A DNA stretch of 64,000 nucleotides from Korobacter sp963758505. GTDB lineage: Bacteria > Acidobacteriota > Terriglobia > Terriglobales > Acidobacteriaceae. The notes below the pieces were generated by a model. That model did not search any database, had not been told where the DNA came from, and worked only from the letters and a program-made list of their open reading frames with translations. How positions within the stretch are numbered: position 1 is the stretch's first letter; every line of letters starts with the position of its first letter. Both the position numbers and the translations under genes were made by a program. The stretch lies in the NCBI GenBank assembly GCA_963758505.1, contig CAVWVJ010000001.1:1922001-1986000 (forward strand), written 5' to 3'. Positions 1 to 10,430 of the stretch are shown piece after piece.

Positions 1-1933
<1,933 letters not shown>

Positions 1934-2082
1934 TGTTCCTTCTTCCTTCAGGAGACACCGCATGCGCGATAGAAGAGGATTCTACGGGGCATGAAACGGG
2001 TGGCAGGTATTAGCCCAATAGCAGCGCCCGCTCGGTGACACACGCGTGCACAGAGCGGGGGTAAACATAAAACCATGCGGGG

Positions 2083-2115
2083 CCCCGGCGAGCGCCGCTT
2101 TTGCGCTTGCTGGGG
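2083..2115 (-). promoter_or_regulatory. rpsO-pnp intercistronic hairpin
   Basis: Imperfect inverted repeat directly after the rpsO stop codon. The arms CCCCGGCGAGCGC and GCGCTTGCTGGGG pair with two mismatches around a 7-nt loop. In many bacteria an RNase III-processed or terminator-like hairpin in this gap controls pnp expression. No long U-tract follows on the minus strand, so processing or partial termination is more likely than full termination. The function is inferred from position. Confidence 0.4.
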
Positions 2116-2118
2116 TAG

Positions 2119-2385
2119 TTATTTGCGGATGCCGAGTTTCTGAATCACCGTCTTATAGCGCTCGACATCGAACTTCTTCAGATAGTCCAGCAAGCTACGG
2201 CGCTTGCTCACCATCATCAGAAGACCGCGGCGCGAAGCGTGATCCTTCTTATGCGTCTTGAAGTGGTCCGTCAGCTCGTTAATACGCTGGCTCAGAATCG
2301 CGATCTGGACCTCAGGGCTGCCGGTATCGTTCGCGTGTGTCTTGTACTGCTCGATGATGTTGGTTTTCTGCTCTCGGGCTAACAC
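2119..2385 (-). CDS. rpsO: 30S ribosomal protein S15
   Basis: Primary 16S rRNA-binding protein of the 30S platform. The 88-residue product has the standard S15 length and the signature segments TGSPEVQIA, DHASRRGLL and KRRSLLDYL. The start is GTG at 2383-2385, giving the usual MLA-type N-terminus. The nearest AGGAG is about 13 nt upstream, which is long, but no better in-frame start exists. It is transcribed toward pnp, with 185 bp between them. Confidence 0.97.
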   Translation of the reverse strand: MLAREQKTNIIEQYKTHANDTGSPEVQIAILSQRINELTDHFKTHKKDHASRRGLLMMVSKRRSLLDYLKKFDVERYKTVIQKLGIRK

Positions 2386-2925
2386 TGAAACTGGTGTGCT
2401 CCTGCTCTATTCTCTAACGTATCCAATAACGTCTCTATCAAGGTAACACGGTGGTGGAAATGCTGTAAAGGAAGGGGCTTACATAAGTCTGTCGCCTCGA
2501 CCGAAGAACCCGCCGCCTTCACAACCCGCTGCTGGCGACCGGAGAATGCAGACAATGATCCCCATTCGCAGCACAGCTACCCTTTGTTTCCATTTACGAC
2601 GGGAATTCCTACGCGACCGCCGAAGTCACCGATCTGTCGCCAGCCGATCTCGCGAGTGCCGCCGGCACGTCACGAGAGAGCCCGCGATTCACGCCAGAAA
2701 ATCCGAGTCCGCCTCTGCCACTCTGCAAGAAGATCCTCCATCCCGCAGCTCCGCCTTTCTTTTCCCCTAACTCAATCGGAGCAGTTCCATCGTTCATCGC
2801 AAATCATTTCTGTACCTTAGAACCAATATGGTCCAGGTACTCTGGAATCAAGGGTTTCCACGGAGTGCGCTTCTCCAAACTGAGTGGTTACACTAGGAGC
2901 ACCACCCGTCTATAGGAGATACGAT
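2386..2925. other. Intergenic region without a recognisable gene
   Basis: Divergent spacer between rpsO (minus) and the beta-helix protein gene (plus). Short open frames occur on both strands, but none has a ribosome-binding site or protein-like composition. It must hold the promoters of both flanking genes. A possible -10 (TACACT) lies just before the beta-helix gene, but I cannot assign a convincing -35. Confidence 0.5.
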
Positions 2926-4461
2926 TTGAAGAAGTGGCAACTGTTCCTGCTGCCCACCGCCCTATTCCTGTCCTCCCTGTCGTACGCCCAGTGCTCCACC
3001 GGCACCACGGCCCTCGCCACCAAGATTTGCACCCCGGCGAGCAATGCGACGGTCTCTTCCCCCGTTTCGTTCCTGGCGGCCTCTTCCGGCGCCGCACGCA
3101 GCCAGCTCTACGTCGACGGCAAGAAGTATGGCGACTACAAGACGGCCACCGTGCAAACCAGCATCGCCCTGGCCAGCGGTTCGCACCGTTTCGTCTTCCA
3201 GGCCTTCACCTCCTCCGGCACAAAGGCCGATACGGTTGAATATGCCACCATCGGCTCGAGCACCCCTCCGCCTCCGCCCACCGGAAACGGTACCCCGGTT
3301 ACCAGTTGCAATCAGAAGCTCTCGCCTAACACCACCTATTACTTGGCGAGTGACATTGGCAGCAGCAACGGCGCCGGCCAGTGCCTGACCCTCATCGGCC
3401 CCAACATGGTGCTGAACCTCAACGGCCACACCATTCGTGGCTCGTTGAAAACCAGTGGTTCCAGCAACCCCGGCGGCGTTCACGTTTACAACGGAAAAAT
3501 TGCTTGTAACGACGCCGATCCGACCCATCCGGGCTGTCTCTACTTCAACGTCGATACCGACCCTACCGTCGCGTCGCCCATGGAGATTGACCACATCTCC
3601 TGGACCAACGCCTCCAACACCAGTTCGACCGAGACCTTCAACATGTTGGTCGATTTCGGCGGCATGACGAAGACGACGGTCAGCGGTCCGAACGTCCTCG
3701 TCCACGACAACACTTCGGTTTCGGCTACCGGTCTCAGCAATCCGCGTATTGGAAACCTGCAAGTGCAGGGCACCGCGCATAGCAACAAGGCGTACGCGGC
3801 GTTCTACAACAATTCGACGCTTTGCCAATCCACGGCCGCTGCCTGCCAGGGCATTGTTGCCTACGGCCTTTACAACGTGAAGGTCTATAACAACAACCTG
3901 GTCAACCAGAAGAATGCCTCTAACGGCGATCCCGCGCGCGGCGTGCTCTGCGACCAGACCGACGCCTGCGAGATCTACTCCAACACCTTCGACGCCCAGG
4001 ATGGACGTGCCGTCCGCCTGCGCGGCACCAACAACAAGAACGGTCCGAACTCGGTGCACAACAACACCATTAACAACATCAATCAGCCAGGCGGCTTCGC
4101 CTCCAACATCGCGACCATCCATCTTGGGGATCCCGATAGCGGAACGGAGGTTGAGAACGCGACGGTTAACAACAACACCATCAACAACGTGATCCAGGGC
4201 TGGGTCATGATGGCGCGCGGCACCAGCAACATCACGATCGAAGACAACATCGTGAACGCCGCTTCGGGCACCAGCACCATCGACCTGCTCGACGCCCGCT
4301 CCGACGGCGGTCCCGGGCCGGCCACGAACATCAAGCTGTGGCGCACTACGGTCAATGGCGCCAGCGCAACCTCCAACTGCCAACCCGGTTCCACGGTCAA
4401 CGTCTGCAAGTCCGGCGTCGCCACCGGATCCGGCTGCACCGTCAACAACAACGGCTGCTAA
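2926..4461 (+). CDS. Secreted Ig-like plus right-handed beta-helix protein
   Basis: Predicted exported 511-residue protein. The chosen start is TTG at 2926, preceded by AGGAGA with 6-nt spacing, which puts a clean signal peptide (MKKWQLFLL...SYA|Q, cleavage near residue 21) at the N-terminus. An upstream in-frame GTG would give an implausible extension. Residues about 30-108 resemble a bacterial Ig-like domain (SPVSF, LYVDG, SGSHRFVFQA). A proline linker follows, then a long region of short Asn-rich repeats such as VHNNTINN, VNNNTINN and IEDNIVN, typical of pectate-lyase-like parallel beta-helices. The C-terminus has several cysteines. No catalytic site could be assigned, so it may bind or cleave polysaccharide or be structural. 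A strong terminator follows. Confidence 0.75.
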   Translation: MKKWQLFLLPTALFLSSLSYAQCSTGTTALATKICTPASNATVSSPVSFLAASSGAARSQLYVDGKKYGDYKTATVQTSIALASGSHRFVFQAFTSSGTKADTVEYATIGSSTPPPPPTGNGTPVTSCNQKLSPNTTYYLASDIGSSNGAGQCLTLIGPNMVLNLNGHTIRGSLKTSGSSNPGGVHVYNGKIACNDADPTHPGCLYFNVDTDPTVASPMEIDHISWTNASNTSSTETFNMLVDFGGMTKTTVSGPNVLVHDNTSVSATGLSNPRIGNLQVQGTAHSNKAYAAFYNNSTLCQSTAAACQGIVAYGLYNVKVYNNNLVNQKNASNGDPARGVLCDQTDACEIYSNTFDAQDGRAVRLRGTNNKNGPNSVHNNTINNINQPGGFASNIATIHLGDPDSGTEVENATVNNNTINNVIQGWVMMARGTSNITIEDNIVNAASGTSTIDLLDARSDGGPGPATNIKLWRTTVNGASATSNCQPGSTVNVCKSGVATGSGCTVNNNGC

Positions 4462-4478
4462 AACAGTCTCTTGACCAG

Positions 4479-4512
4479 GAGGCAGGGCAAAAAGCTCTGC
4501 CTCTTTTGTTTT
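4479..4512 (+). terminator. Rho-independent terminator of the beta-helix gene
   Basis: Arms GAGGCAGGGC and GCTCTGCCTC with an AAAAA loop are followed by TTTTGTTTT. This is a textbook intrinsic terminator 17 bp after the stop codon. Confidence 0.9.
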
Positions 4513-4522
4513 GCTCCTTAAA

Positions 4523-4557
4523 TGTGGGTGCCCCATCCTTCCCGCAGGGAGGGTGGG
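4523..4557. repeat. REP-like palindrome, GTGGGTGCCCCA(T/C)CC family, copy 1
   Basis: Degenerate inverted repeat with CCATCCTTCCC opposite GGGAGGGTGG, starting with TGTGGGTGCCCCA. Related elements lie at 41855-41898 and 55934-55974, all between genes. The shared core is a CCCACCC...GGGTGGGG dyad flanked by a (T)GTGGGTGCC or GGCACCCACA end. Confidence 0.55.
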
Positions 4558-4600
4558 TCGCAGCAGCGCTGTTCGAGCAACGGGTACACTATCCCCGCTC

Positions 4601-5452
4601 ATGAAACTCTTACCCGTTCTCCTCGTACTCACTTCCCTCGCCCATGCCCAAGCCGCTCGTCCCACCGCTCGCCAGATCGTCTCCGAGATCCAGAAGCAAG
4701 TCGGCGTCGAGTGGGAAACGAAGACGGTTGACACCTTCAAGGCCGGCAATCCGGACACCCCCGTCACCGGCATCGCCGTGACCATGATGGCCACCATGGA
4801 TGTCCTGCAACGCGCCGCCGCCCAGGGCTTGAACTTCGTCATCACCCACGAACCGACCTTCTACGCGCACCTCGATACGCCGGAGGGCTTGCCGGAAAAC
4901 GATCCGGTCTGGGCGGAAAAACGCGCCTTTATCGAGAAACATGGCATGGTCGTCTGGCGCTTCCACGATCACTGGCACAAGCGAGATCCCGATGGCATCG
5001 AGGCAGGCACCGTGCATGCCCTCGGCTGGGAGAAATTTCAGAATCCCGCCGACCAGTTCCTCTTCACGATGCCCGAAACCACTCTCAAGCAACTGGCCGA
5101 AGAAGCCGCGGCCAAGCTCGACTCCAGCGTCGTACGCGTCATCGGCGATCCCGGCATGAAGGTCACGCACGTCGCCCTCTCCCCCGGAGCCGCCGGATTC
5201 CCGCGTCACACGTATCTTCTTGAGCGGGACGATGTGCAGGCGCTGCTGATCGGCGAAGCCGCCGAGTGGGAGACTGTCGAGTATGTCGCCGACGCCGTCA
5301 CCCAGGGCCGGAACAAGGCCCTCATCGTCCTCGGCCATATCCCGAGCGAGCAGGCCGGCATGGAGGAATGCACCCGCTGGTTGAAGACCTTTGTCCACGA
5401 AGTGCCGGTGAATTTTGTCGCCGCAAAACAGCCATTTTGGATGGCAAAATAG
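4601..5452 (+). CDS. Exported Nif3-like dinuclear metal-centre protein
   Basis: Member of the Nif3/YbgI (DUF34) family, whose members bind two metal ions. The 283-residue product starts at ATG 4601 and has a short signal peptide (MKLLPVLLVLTSLAHA|QA), unusual for a family normally found in the cytoplasm. Family motifs are present: an ITHEPTFY segment with H83, an HDHWH cluster near residue 113, and the C-terminal GHIPSEQAGM motif carrying the final His/Glu ligands. An in-frame extension upstream to 4511 would bury the signal peptide and has no ribosome-binding site. The biochemical role of the family is poorly defined and I do not assign a substrate. The gene stands alone. Confidence 0.8.
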   Translation: MKLLPVLLVLTSLAHAQAARPTARQIVSEIQKQVGVEWETKTVDTFKAGNPDTPVTGIAVTMMATMDVLQRAAAQGLNFVITHEPTFYAHLDTPEGLPENDPVWAEKRAFIEKHGMVVWRFHDHWHKRDPDGIEAGTVHALGWEKFQNPADQFLFTMPETTLKQLAEEAAAKLDSSVVRVIGDPGMKVTHVALSPGAAGFPRHTYLLERDDVQALLIGEAAEWETVEYVADAVTQGRNKALIVLGHIPSEQAGMEECTRWLKTFVHEVPVNFVAAKQPFWMAK

Positions 5453-5530
5453 CGCTTTTTTGTGCATTTTGACGTGCTTTTCAGCGTGTATTTCGGCGCT
5501 GCCTGGCGAGCATGGCACGTCACCCCCTCA

Positions 5531-5573
5531 CGTGACGTGCCTCACTGGTTCCTTCCAACTCCGGCGCTAGACT
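5531..5573 (+). promoter_or_regulatory. CRP/FNR-type site and -10 upstream of the small secreted protein
   Basis: Palindrome CGTGACGTGCCTCACT at 5531-5546 matches 8 of 10 half-site bases of TGTGA-N6-TCACA. The hexamer TAGACT at 5568-5573 ends 34.5 bp from the dyad centre, placing the predicted start site (about 5580) at +1 when the dyad is at -41.5. This is the class II CRP position. The same hexamer and offset recur upstream of sdhC. Confidence 0.6.
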
Positions 5574-5640
5574 GAAACGTTTGGGTTCAGAGCTTGATTT
5601 TAACTGTGCAATCGAGGACCCAAACCCGGAGATATCTATC

Positions 5641-6036
5641 ATGAAGAAATCATCGCTGATCCTGGTATCGCTGTTATGCGTGTTGGTTCTCGCGAGTGTC
5701 GCAAGTTTCGCGGGCGCGATGCCCAAGATCGCAGATCATCAGAACATCACGTTCGATAAACCTATGGTTCTCGCAGGGACTCCTCTGCCCGCTGGCACTT
5801 ATTCCGTTCAGCACCAGATGCAGGGCGAAGATCATTTCATGATCTTCCGCCAGAACGATGTTCCAAAATCGAAGGCAATCGAAGTGAAAGTAAAGTGCAG
5901 CCTCGTGCCCATCGCCGGAAAAGCGGTCCGCACCGAGAGCCGTTACGTACAGAATGCCAAGAACCAGAACGTCCTGACCGAAGTCACCTTCAAAGGGGAC
6001 GAAGCCAAGCACGTATTCGAAACGCCCGCGCTGTAA
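5641..6036 (+). CDS. Small secreted protein of unknown function
   Basis: A 131-residue exported protein. ATG 5641 follows CCGGAGA by about 9 nt. The N-terminus is a typical signal peptide (MKKSSLILVSLLCVLVLASVASFAGA). The mature part has a pattern of beta strands (ITFDKPMVLAGTPLPAGTYSV, DHFMIFRQN, EVTFKG) seen in small acidobacterial secreted proteins, but I recognise no named domain or active site. It is monocistronic, with a CRP-like promoter upstream and a perfect terminator downstream, so it is probably conditionally expressed together with the respiratory genes in the window. Confidence 0.7.
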   Translation: MKKSSLILVSLLCVLVLASVASFAGAMPKIADHQNITFDKPMVLAGTPLPAGTYSVQHQMQGEDHFMIFRQNDVPKSKAIEVKVKCSLVPIAGKAVRTESRYVQNAKNQNVLTEVTFKGDEAKHVFETPAL

Positions 6037-6056
6037 CAAACGGTATTGACGCAACA

Positions 6057-6084
6057 GGAAAGGCGACCCGTGGGTCGCCTTTCC
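6057..6084. terminator. Bidirectional terminator between convergent genes
   Basis: Perfect 13-bp arms GGAAAGGCGACCC and GGGTCGCCTTTCC, with only two bases between them, lie between the stop codons of the small secreted protein (plus) and the lipoprotein (minus). The T-run is short in each direction, but position and perfection support termination. Confidence 0.75.
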
Positions 6085-6107
6085 TTGGTCCCGAAAACGG
6101 TGCTTCC

Positions 6108-7613
6108 CTACTGCCCGGTCTGGATCGTCATCAGCCCGGCCGACACGCTTCCCTGGTCGGCCTCCATGATGAAGGCGTTGGAAGCAGAGTACTGGTAAAT
6201 GCGGAAGTCCTCCGTTCCGATCGCCGTTCCGTTCAAGGTGAGTTCGCCGATATTGCTGGAATCGAAGGCCAATTGTCCGGTTCCAGTATTGACGTTGGGC
6301 GTCCCGAACAGGTTGAGCCCCTGCGTGTATCCGCTGACGGTGCCACCGGAGCTCTTGAAGAGGGTGGCATTGTTCAAACCTTCCGCCGATCCGTTGGAAA
6401 TTGCCCATCCGTTTTGGTAGAAGCCGAAGGTGCCGTTGTCGGTGTAGGCCGGGCCGCCGGTTTGAGCATTCACGATGCCCGACTCGGCGCGATCGGTGTC
6501 GGTAGTGACGAAGAAACCGCGACCGGCGTTGGTCAGCCAGAGCACAGCGTGGGTGGTTGGGGAAACGGTGCTTCCCGCACCTGGCGTAAGAGACAACGCG
6601 TCGCGCGTGACACCGGCATTGCTGGTAACGGAGCCAGTGGCGGTGAACGAGACCCCGGTCTGGCCATTTGCGTCGTACACGGTATCAATTACGCCAGAAC
6701 TGATGTTGCCTGCGCCATCGCCGGTGAAGAGACCGCCTTCCGTAATCTGCGCGATTCCGCCTGCGCTTGACGGTGGAAACCCGGCACTCAAGAATGCAAA
6801 CGAGCCGGCGAGGATGTTCCCGGAGGTAACTGCGCCCGCGACCTCTGCGCGTCCCTGCGAACCGCCGGTCGCGTCGTCGGACACAAGCTCCAAGGTGTTC
6901 GCATCGACCACGTAATACGCAAAGCTCATGGTTGGCAGGGTGCCGGTGGTGAGCGTCACCAAGCCACGGCCCGTCGTGGCGCTATACGCGCTCGTTGTGG
7001 CCGTTCCGGTGGCAAGCGTAGTGATGATGCCGTTGTTGTTCATATCCACAGTGACGGTGCCACTGCCCAGATTCATGGCTCCTGCCAGCCCCCAGGCAGA
7101 TCCACCCGAGGTCAAGCCCGAGGCCTGGAAGACGTAGTTGCCGGCGGGCTGGGTTCCGATGGCCGATGCGGATTGCGCTTCCACCACTCCGGAGAGCGCC
7201 CAGGCCGCGTCGGTGGAGACGATATAGCCGCCGGCCGTTCCCGTGAGCATGATGAGGTACGTGTCAGTGTTCGAGCCGTTATTCAGGTTTAAAGAGACTT
7301 TGCCGTCGCTGGCGGTAGAGTAGGTTCCGCTCAGCGTCGCAATCGCCGTGTCCGCTCCGCCGATGTTCAGGTCCCAGGAGCCCGCCGTGATGTTCCCGTT
7401 GCCATCGGCAACCAGGTAGCCCACCGAGCGAATGACCGAAGTGGAGGAACATACACTGGCGCACTGACCCATCATGGTGAAGACGTATCTGCCGGTGAAG
7501 CTTGCATTGGTGAATCCGGCGGCGCCGGTCCCTGGATTCGCGGGACCGCCTCCGCCACATGCCGCCAGGAAAGCGAGAGAAAAGACTGCCGCGAACAGGC
7601 CAAGCGTTTTCAT
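6108..7613 (-). CDS. Repetitive surface lipoprotein
   Basis: A 501-residue predicted lipoprotein. Starting at ATG 7611-7613 gives MKTLGLFAAVFSLAFLAAC, a signal peptide with lipobox LAAC (lipidated Cys19), followed by a Gly-rich linker. Longer in-frame starts upstream would mask this signal. The mature part is built from about four diverged units of roughly 110 residues. Each has a GxYVF/GSFAF/GTFGF opening, an ADGNGNI or GDGAGNI turn, and a T-rich strand ending near a V..D or TDTDRAESG segment. The composition (Gly, Ser, Thr, Asn) suggests an extracellular beta-rich protein. Similar repetitive lipoproteins are common in Acidobacteriota. No enzymatic motif is visible. Confidence 0.7.
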   Translation of the reverse strand: MKTLGLFAAVFSLAFLAACGGGGPANPGTGAAGFTNASFTGRYVFTMMGQCASVCSSTSVIRSVGYLVADGNGNITAGSWDLNIGGADTAIATLSGTYSTASDGKVSLNLNNGSNTDTYLIMLTGTAGGYIVSTDAAWALSGVVEAQSASAIGTQPAGNYVFQASGLTSGGSAWGLAGAMNLGSGTVTVDMNNNGIITTLATGTATTSAYSATTGRGLVTLTTGTLPTMSFAYYVVDANTLELVSDDATGGSQGRAEVAGAVTSGNILAGSFAFLSAGFPPSSAGGIAQITEGGLFTGDGAGNISSGVIDTVYDANGQTGVSFTATGSVTSNAGVTRDALSLTPGAGSTVSPTTHAVLWLTNAGRGFFVTTDTDRAESGIVNAQTGGPAYTDNGTFGFYQNGWAISNGSAEGLNNATLFKSSGGTVSGYTQGLNLFGTPNVNTGTGQLAFDSSNIGELTLNGTAIGTEDFRIYQYSASNAFIMEADQGSVSAGLMTIQTGQ

Positions 7614-7806
7614 GGAACGACTACTCCTTGTTTTAAAGTCCGAGTAAGACCGATGATTGCCACGATACCGCACCGAGGCCCTTGCATTCGATGAAATGCG
7701 GAACAGGAATACACTTCACGAGCTTACAACCCAAGTCTCTCGGGAAGTTGCGGGTTTGGATGCAAACTTTTGTAAGCGGCGTAAGCTGAAAATTACCAGA
7801 TTGGTT

Positions 7807-9243
7807 CTAGCGGGCGGCGGCACTCTGGGCGCCGCGTCTCCAATAAAAGTAAGCGGGAGCGCCTATAAGCATGATGCCGACGCCAGCCAGAGATTCCACT
7901 GGCTTGGACCAGAGCGCATTCAGTGCCCATGCTCCGCAGATGACGCAATAGGCGAGGGGCACCCACGGATACCCAGGACATTTGTAAGGCCGAGGCATGT
8001 CCGGTCGTTTTCGCCGTAGGACAAAAATACTCGAAGCGGCGCCAGCATAGGCAATCACGCTGATGAACATCACGTATGTGAACAACTGGTCATATCGCCC
8101 GGTAAGGACCAGCGCACACGACCACACGCCCTGGACGATCAGGCTAAAAGCCGGCGTACGCCATCTAGGATGCACTTCGGCCAGTTTCTTGAAGAAGATC
8201 CCGTCTGCCGCCATGGCGTAATACACGCGCGCTCCACTCAGGATGCAGCTCGCTGCCGCGCCAAAACAGGCGGTGGCAACCAGTGCGCTCAGCCAGCGTC
8301 CCGCACCGGGAAAGAACAGCATCTTCGCAGCCGATTCCCCGACCGTTGCTTGTTGCGACATCGTGGACATCGGCATCGCGTATAGATAGAGGATGTTCAC
8401 CAGCATGGTGATCAGGACAACCACGCCAATTCCATACATCAACGAGCGCGGTACATTGCGTTCCGGCTGCTTGATTTCGCCGGCCACCCAGGTGATGTAC
8501 ACCCATCCGTCGTAAACCCAGAAGACGGCGATCAGCGCCACCCCAAAGCCACTCATCAGGACGCGCGGGCTCACATGGCCGGGCATGGGCGCCGCAAAGT
8601 TTGACCAATGTCCGCGACCCACCGTGAACCCCAACAGCAGAAAGCCGCCGATGGCCACGAACTTGGCCCAAGTGGCGATGTTCTGCAAAACCACCGCCCG
8701 TCGCAATCCGATGACGTTGATCCAGGTGAGAAAAAGGATGGCAACGATGGCCACCAGGTGTCCCATGTGGAAGGTCCACGCACCCAGCGAGAAGATCGGG
8801 CGGGCAGCGTTGAGGGGCGTGATCAGCGCACCGGCGTAGGCCGCGAAACCGGCGGCGATGGCCGCGATGCTGCCCGTCACATTCACCGAGAAGATCATCC
8901 AGCCATAGAGGAAGGCGACGAAGTCGCCATAGGCTTCCCGCAAATAGATGTATTGGCCGCCGGCCTCGGGGAACATGCTGCCGAGTTCCGCCACCGAGTA
9001 ACAAGCGAGGATGGAGACGACACCGCCCACAACCCATGCCAGCATGAATAACAAGGGGGTCCGTGTCGCAGAGGCCACATCGCTGGCAGTGAGGAAGAGT
9101 CCCGAGCCAATGATGCCGCCGACCAGCAGCAGCACGGCGTCTGCCAGCGACATGCCGCGTAAGAGTGTCGGCTTTGCGGGATTCGGCGAAGCGGGGCTCA
9201 TATCGACGGCAGGTTGCGCGGCGGTCGCTTCGTTATAATCCAT
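7807..9243 (-). CDS. APC-superfamily amino-acid permease
   Basis: Inner-membrane secondary transporter of the amino acid-polyamine-organocation family, 478 residues, with about 12 hydrophobic segments. TM1 contains the family signature VGGIIGSGLFLT near residues 38-49, and TM2-TM3 include ELGSMFPEAGGQYIYLREAYG. The C-terminal PRPYKCPGYPWVPLAY motif is typical of the LAT/amino-acid exchanger branch. The start at ATG 9241-9243 is preferred. The frame stays open upstream to about 10971, but that stretch runs antisense through the Rieske oxygenase gene and is not protein-like. It is divergent from the oxygenase with only 24 bp between starts, so their promoters overlap each other's coding sequence. 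Substrate not determinable. Confidence 0.88.
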   Translation of the reverse strand: MDYNEATAAQPAVDMSPASPNPAKPTLLRGMSLADAVLLLVGGIIGSGLFLTASDVASATRTPLLFMLAWVVGGVVSILACYSVAELGSMFPEAGGQYIYLREAYGDFVAFLYGWMIFSVNVTGSIAAIAAGFAAYAGALITPLNAARPIFSLGAWTFHMGHLVAIVAILFLTWINVIGLRRAVVLQNIATWAKFVAIGGFLLLGFTVGRGHWSNFAAPMPGHVSPRVLMSGFGVALIAVFWVYDGWVYITWVAGEIKQPERNVPRSLMYGIGVVVLITMLVNILYLYAMPMSTMSQQATVGESAAKMLFFPGAGRWLSALVATACFGAAASCILSGARVYYAMAADGIFFKKLAEVHPRWRTPAFSLIVQGVWSCALVLTGRYDQLFTYVMFISVIAYAGAASSIFVLRRKRPDMPRPYKCPGYPWVPLAYCVICGAWALNALWSKPVESLAGVGIMLIGAPAYFYWRRGAQSAAAR

Positions 9244-9267
9244 GCGATTGTCGGAAGGTATTGAAGC

Positions 9268-10359
9268 ATGGCACAGACCGTCAACAGAATTCCGCAGCCT
9301 CTGATCGCCGACCTGGAAAGCGCTTTCACGCTCCCGGCGAATTTTTACGTCGATCCCGCCTTGCTGGAGCAGGAGAAACGCAAGATCTTCTGGCGTACGT
9401 GGCAGGTTGCCGGTCGAGCGGAGCAGGCCGCCAATCCGGGTGAATACTTCACCCTCGATTTGTGCGGCGAGCCGCTTTTGATCACCCGCGACGCCGAGAA
9501 CAAATTGCGCGGCTTTTACAACGTGTGCCGCCATCGCGCTGGACCTCCGGCCGAAGGTTGCGGCACTCGGAAACTCTTCCGCTGCGGCTACCACGGTTGG
9601 ACGTACGGCCTCGATGGACGTCTTTTGAATGCGCCGGAGATGGAGGGCACGGCCAACTTCAATGCCGAGGATTTCCGCTTGCGCCCGGTACAGGTAGGCG
9701 AGTGGGAGGGCCAGATCTTCGTCAATCTCGATCCGCAGGCCGAGCCTCTCCTCACTGCGTTCGGTGAGCTTCCGGCTCAGGCGGCAAAATACAACTTCGG
9801 CAAACTGCGCCTTGCGGGACGTCGCGACTACCCCATGCAGTGCAACTGGAAGGTGTACATCGACAATTATCTCGAGGGCTATCACCTGCCCAGCGTGCAT
9901 CCCAGCCTGAACCGCGAACTCGACTATAACGCCTACGTCACGACGCTCTTCAAGAAACATTCGTTGCAGGCAAGCCCCATCCGCGGCCCCGAGAATGAGA
10001 GCAGGGTAGAGCGTCATTACAAGCAGTCGGAGGGCGACCTGGAGGCCGAATATTTCTGGATCTTCCCCAACTGGATGCTGAATTGTTATCCCGACAACGT
10101 CTCGCTGAATATCGTTCTCCCGACGGGGCCGGAGACCTGTGTCGCAATCTTCGAGTGGTACTTCCCTGCGGACGGTGTTGCGGCAGCCGAGCAGACGATG
10201 AAGTTCAGCGACGAGATCCAGGTGGAGGATGGGCACATCTGCGAGGTCGTTCACAAGAACCTGAAATCGCAGTCTTATGACCGGGGACGCTACAGCGCCA
10301 AGCAGGAGAAAGGGGTGCATCACTTCCACCGCCTCTATGCCAAAGCGATGGGCGTCTAA
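9268..10359 (+). CDS. Rieske non-haem iron oxygenase alpha subunit
   Basis: A 363-residue aromatic-ring-hydroxylating or choline monooxygenase-like alpha subunit. The Rieske [2Fe-2S] motif is complete: C87-x-H89 and C106-x-x-H109 (CRH...CGYH). The catalytic domain carries the 2-His facial triad in DNYLEGYHLPSVHP (H206 and H211), with an acidic third ligand likely in the C-terminal EIQVEDGHI region. The DN preceding the triad includes the bridging Asp199. No reductase, ferredoxin or beta subunit is encoded nearby, so its redox partner must be elsewhere. It resembles the glycine-betaine/carnitine/choline branch more than classical dioxygenases, but substrate assignment is not safe. Confidence 0.88.
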   Translation: MAQTVNRIPQPLIADLESAFTLPANFYVDPALLEQEKRKIFWRTWQVAGRAEQAANPGEYFTLDLCGEPLLITRDAENKLRGFYNVCRHRAGPPAEGCGTRKLFRCGYHGWTYGLDGRLLNAPEMEGTANFNAEDFRLRPVQVGEWEGQIFVNLDPQAEPLLTAFGELPAQAAKYNFGKLRLAGRRDYPMQCNWKVYIDNYLEGYHLPSVHPSLNRELDYNAYVTTLFKKHSLQASPIRGPENESRVERHYKQSEGDLEAEYFWIFPNWMLNCYPDNVSLNIVLPTGPETCVAIFEWYFPADGVAAAEQTMKFSDEIQVEDGHICEVVHKNLKSQSYDRGRYSAKQEKGVHHFHRLYAKAMGV

Positions 10360-10389
10360 GAAAAAGGGGCACCGGAGGTTCCGATGCCC
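10360..10389 (-). terminator. Terminator for the radical SAM/YwiC-like transcript
   Basis: Inverted repeat GGGCACCGGA / TCCGATGCCC (one mismatch) followed on the minus strand by CCTTTTTC. It sits between the convergent oxygenase and YwiC-like genes and serves the minus-strand unit. Confidence 0.75.
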
Positions 10390-10430
10390 AATGAGAATGC
10401 TGGAAGGATAACGCCCGAGGTTGCTGGACC

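Noticed and set aside
2962..4845. 627-codon open frame on the minus strand
   Set aside because: It runs antisense across the beta-helix gene, the terminator and the start of the Nif3-like gene, and its product has no recognisable fold.
5531..5546. Interpretation of the palindromes as FNR boxes (TTGAT-N4-ATCAA)
   Set aside because: The half-sites read TGTGA/TCACA with 6-bp spacing, which fits CRP-like recognition rather than canonical FNR. A specialised FNR-superfamily member remains possible.
8059..8074. GCTGATGAACATCACG, resembling a CRP half-site pair
   Set aside because: It lies inside the amino-acid permease coding region and one half-site is degenerate.
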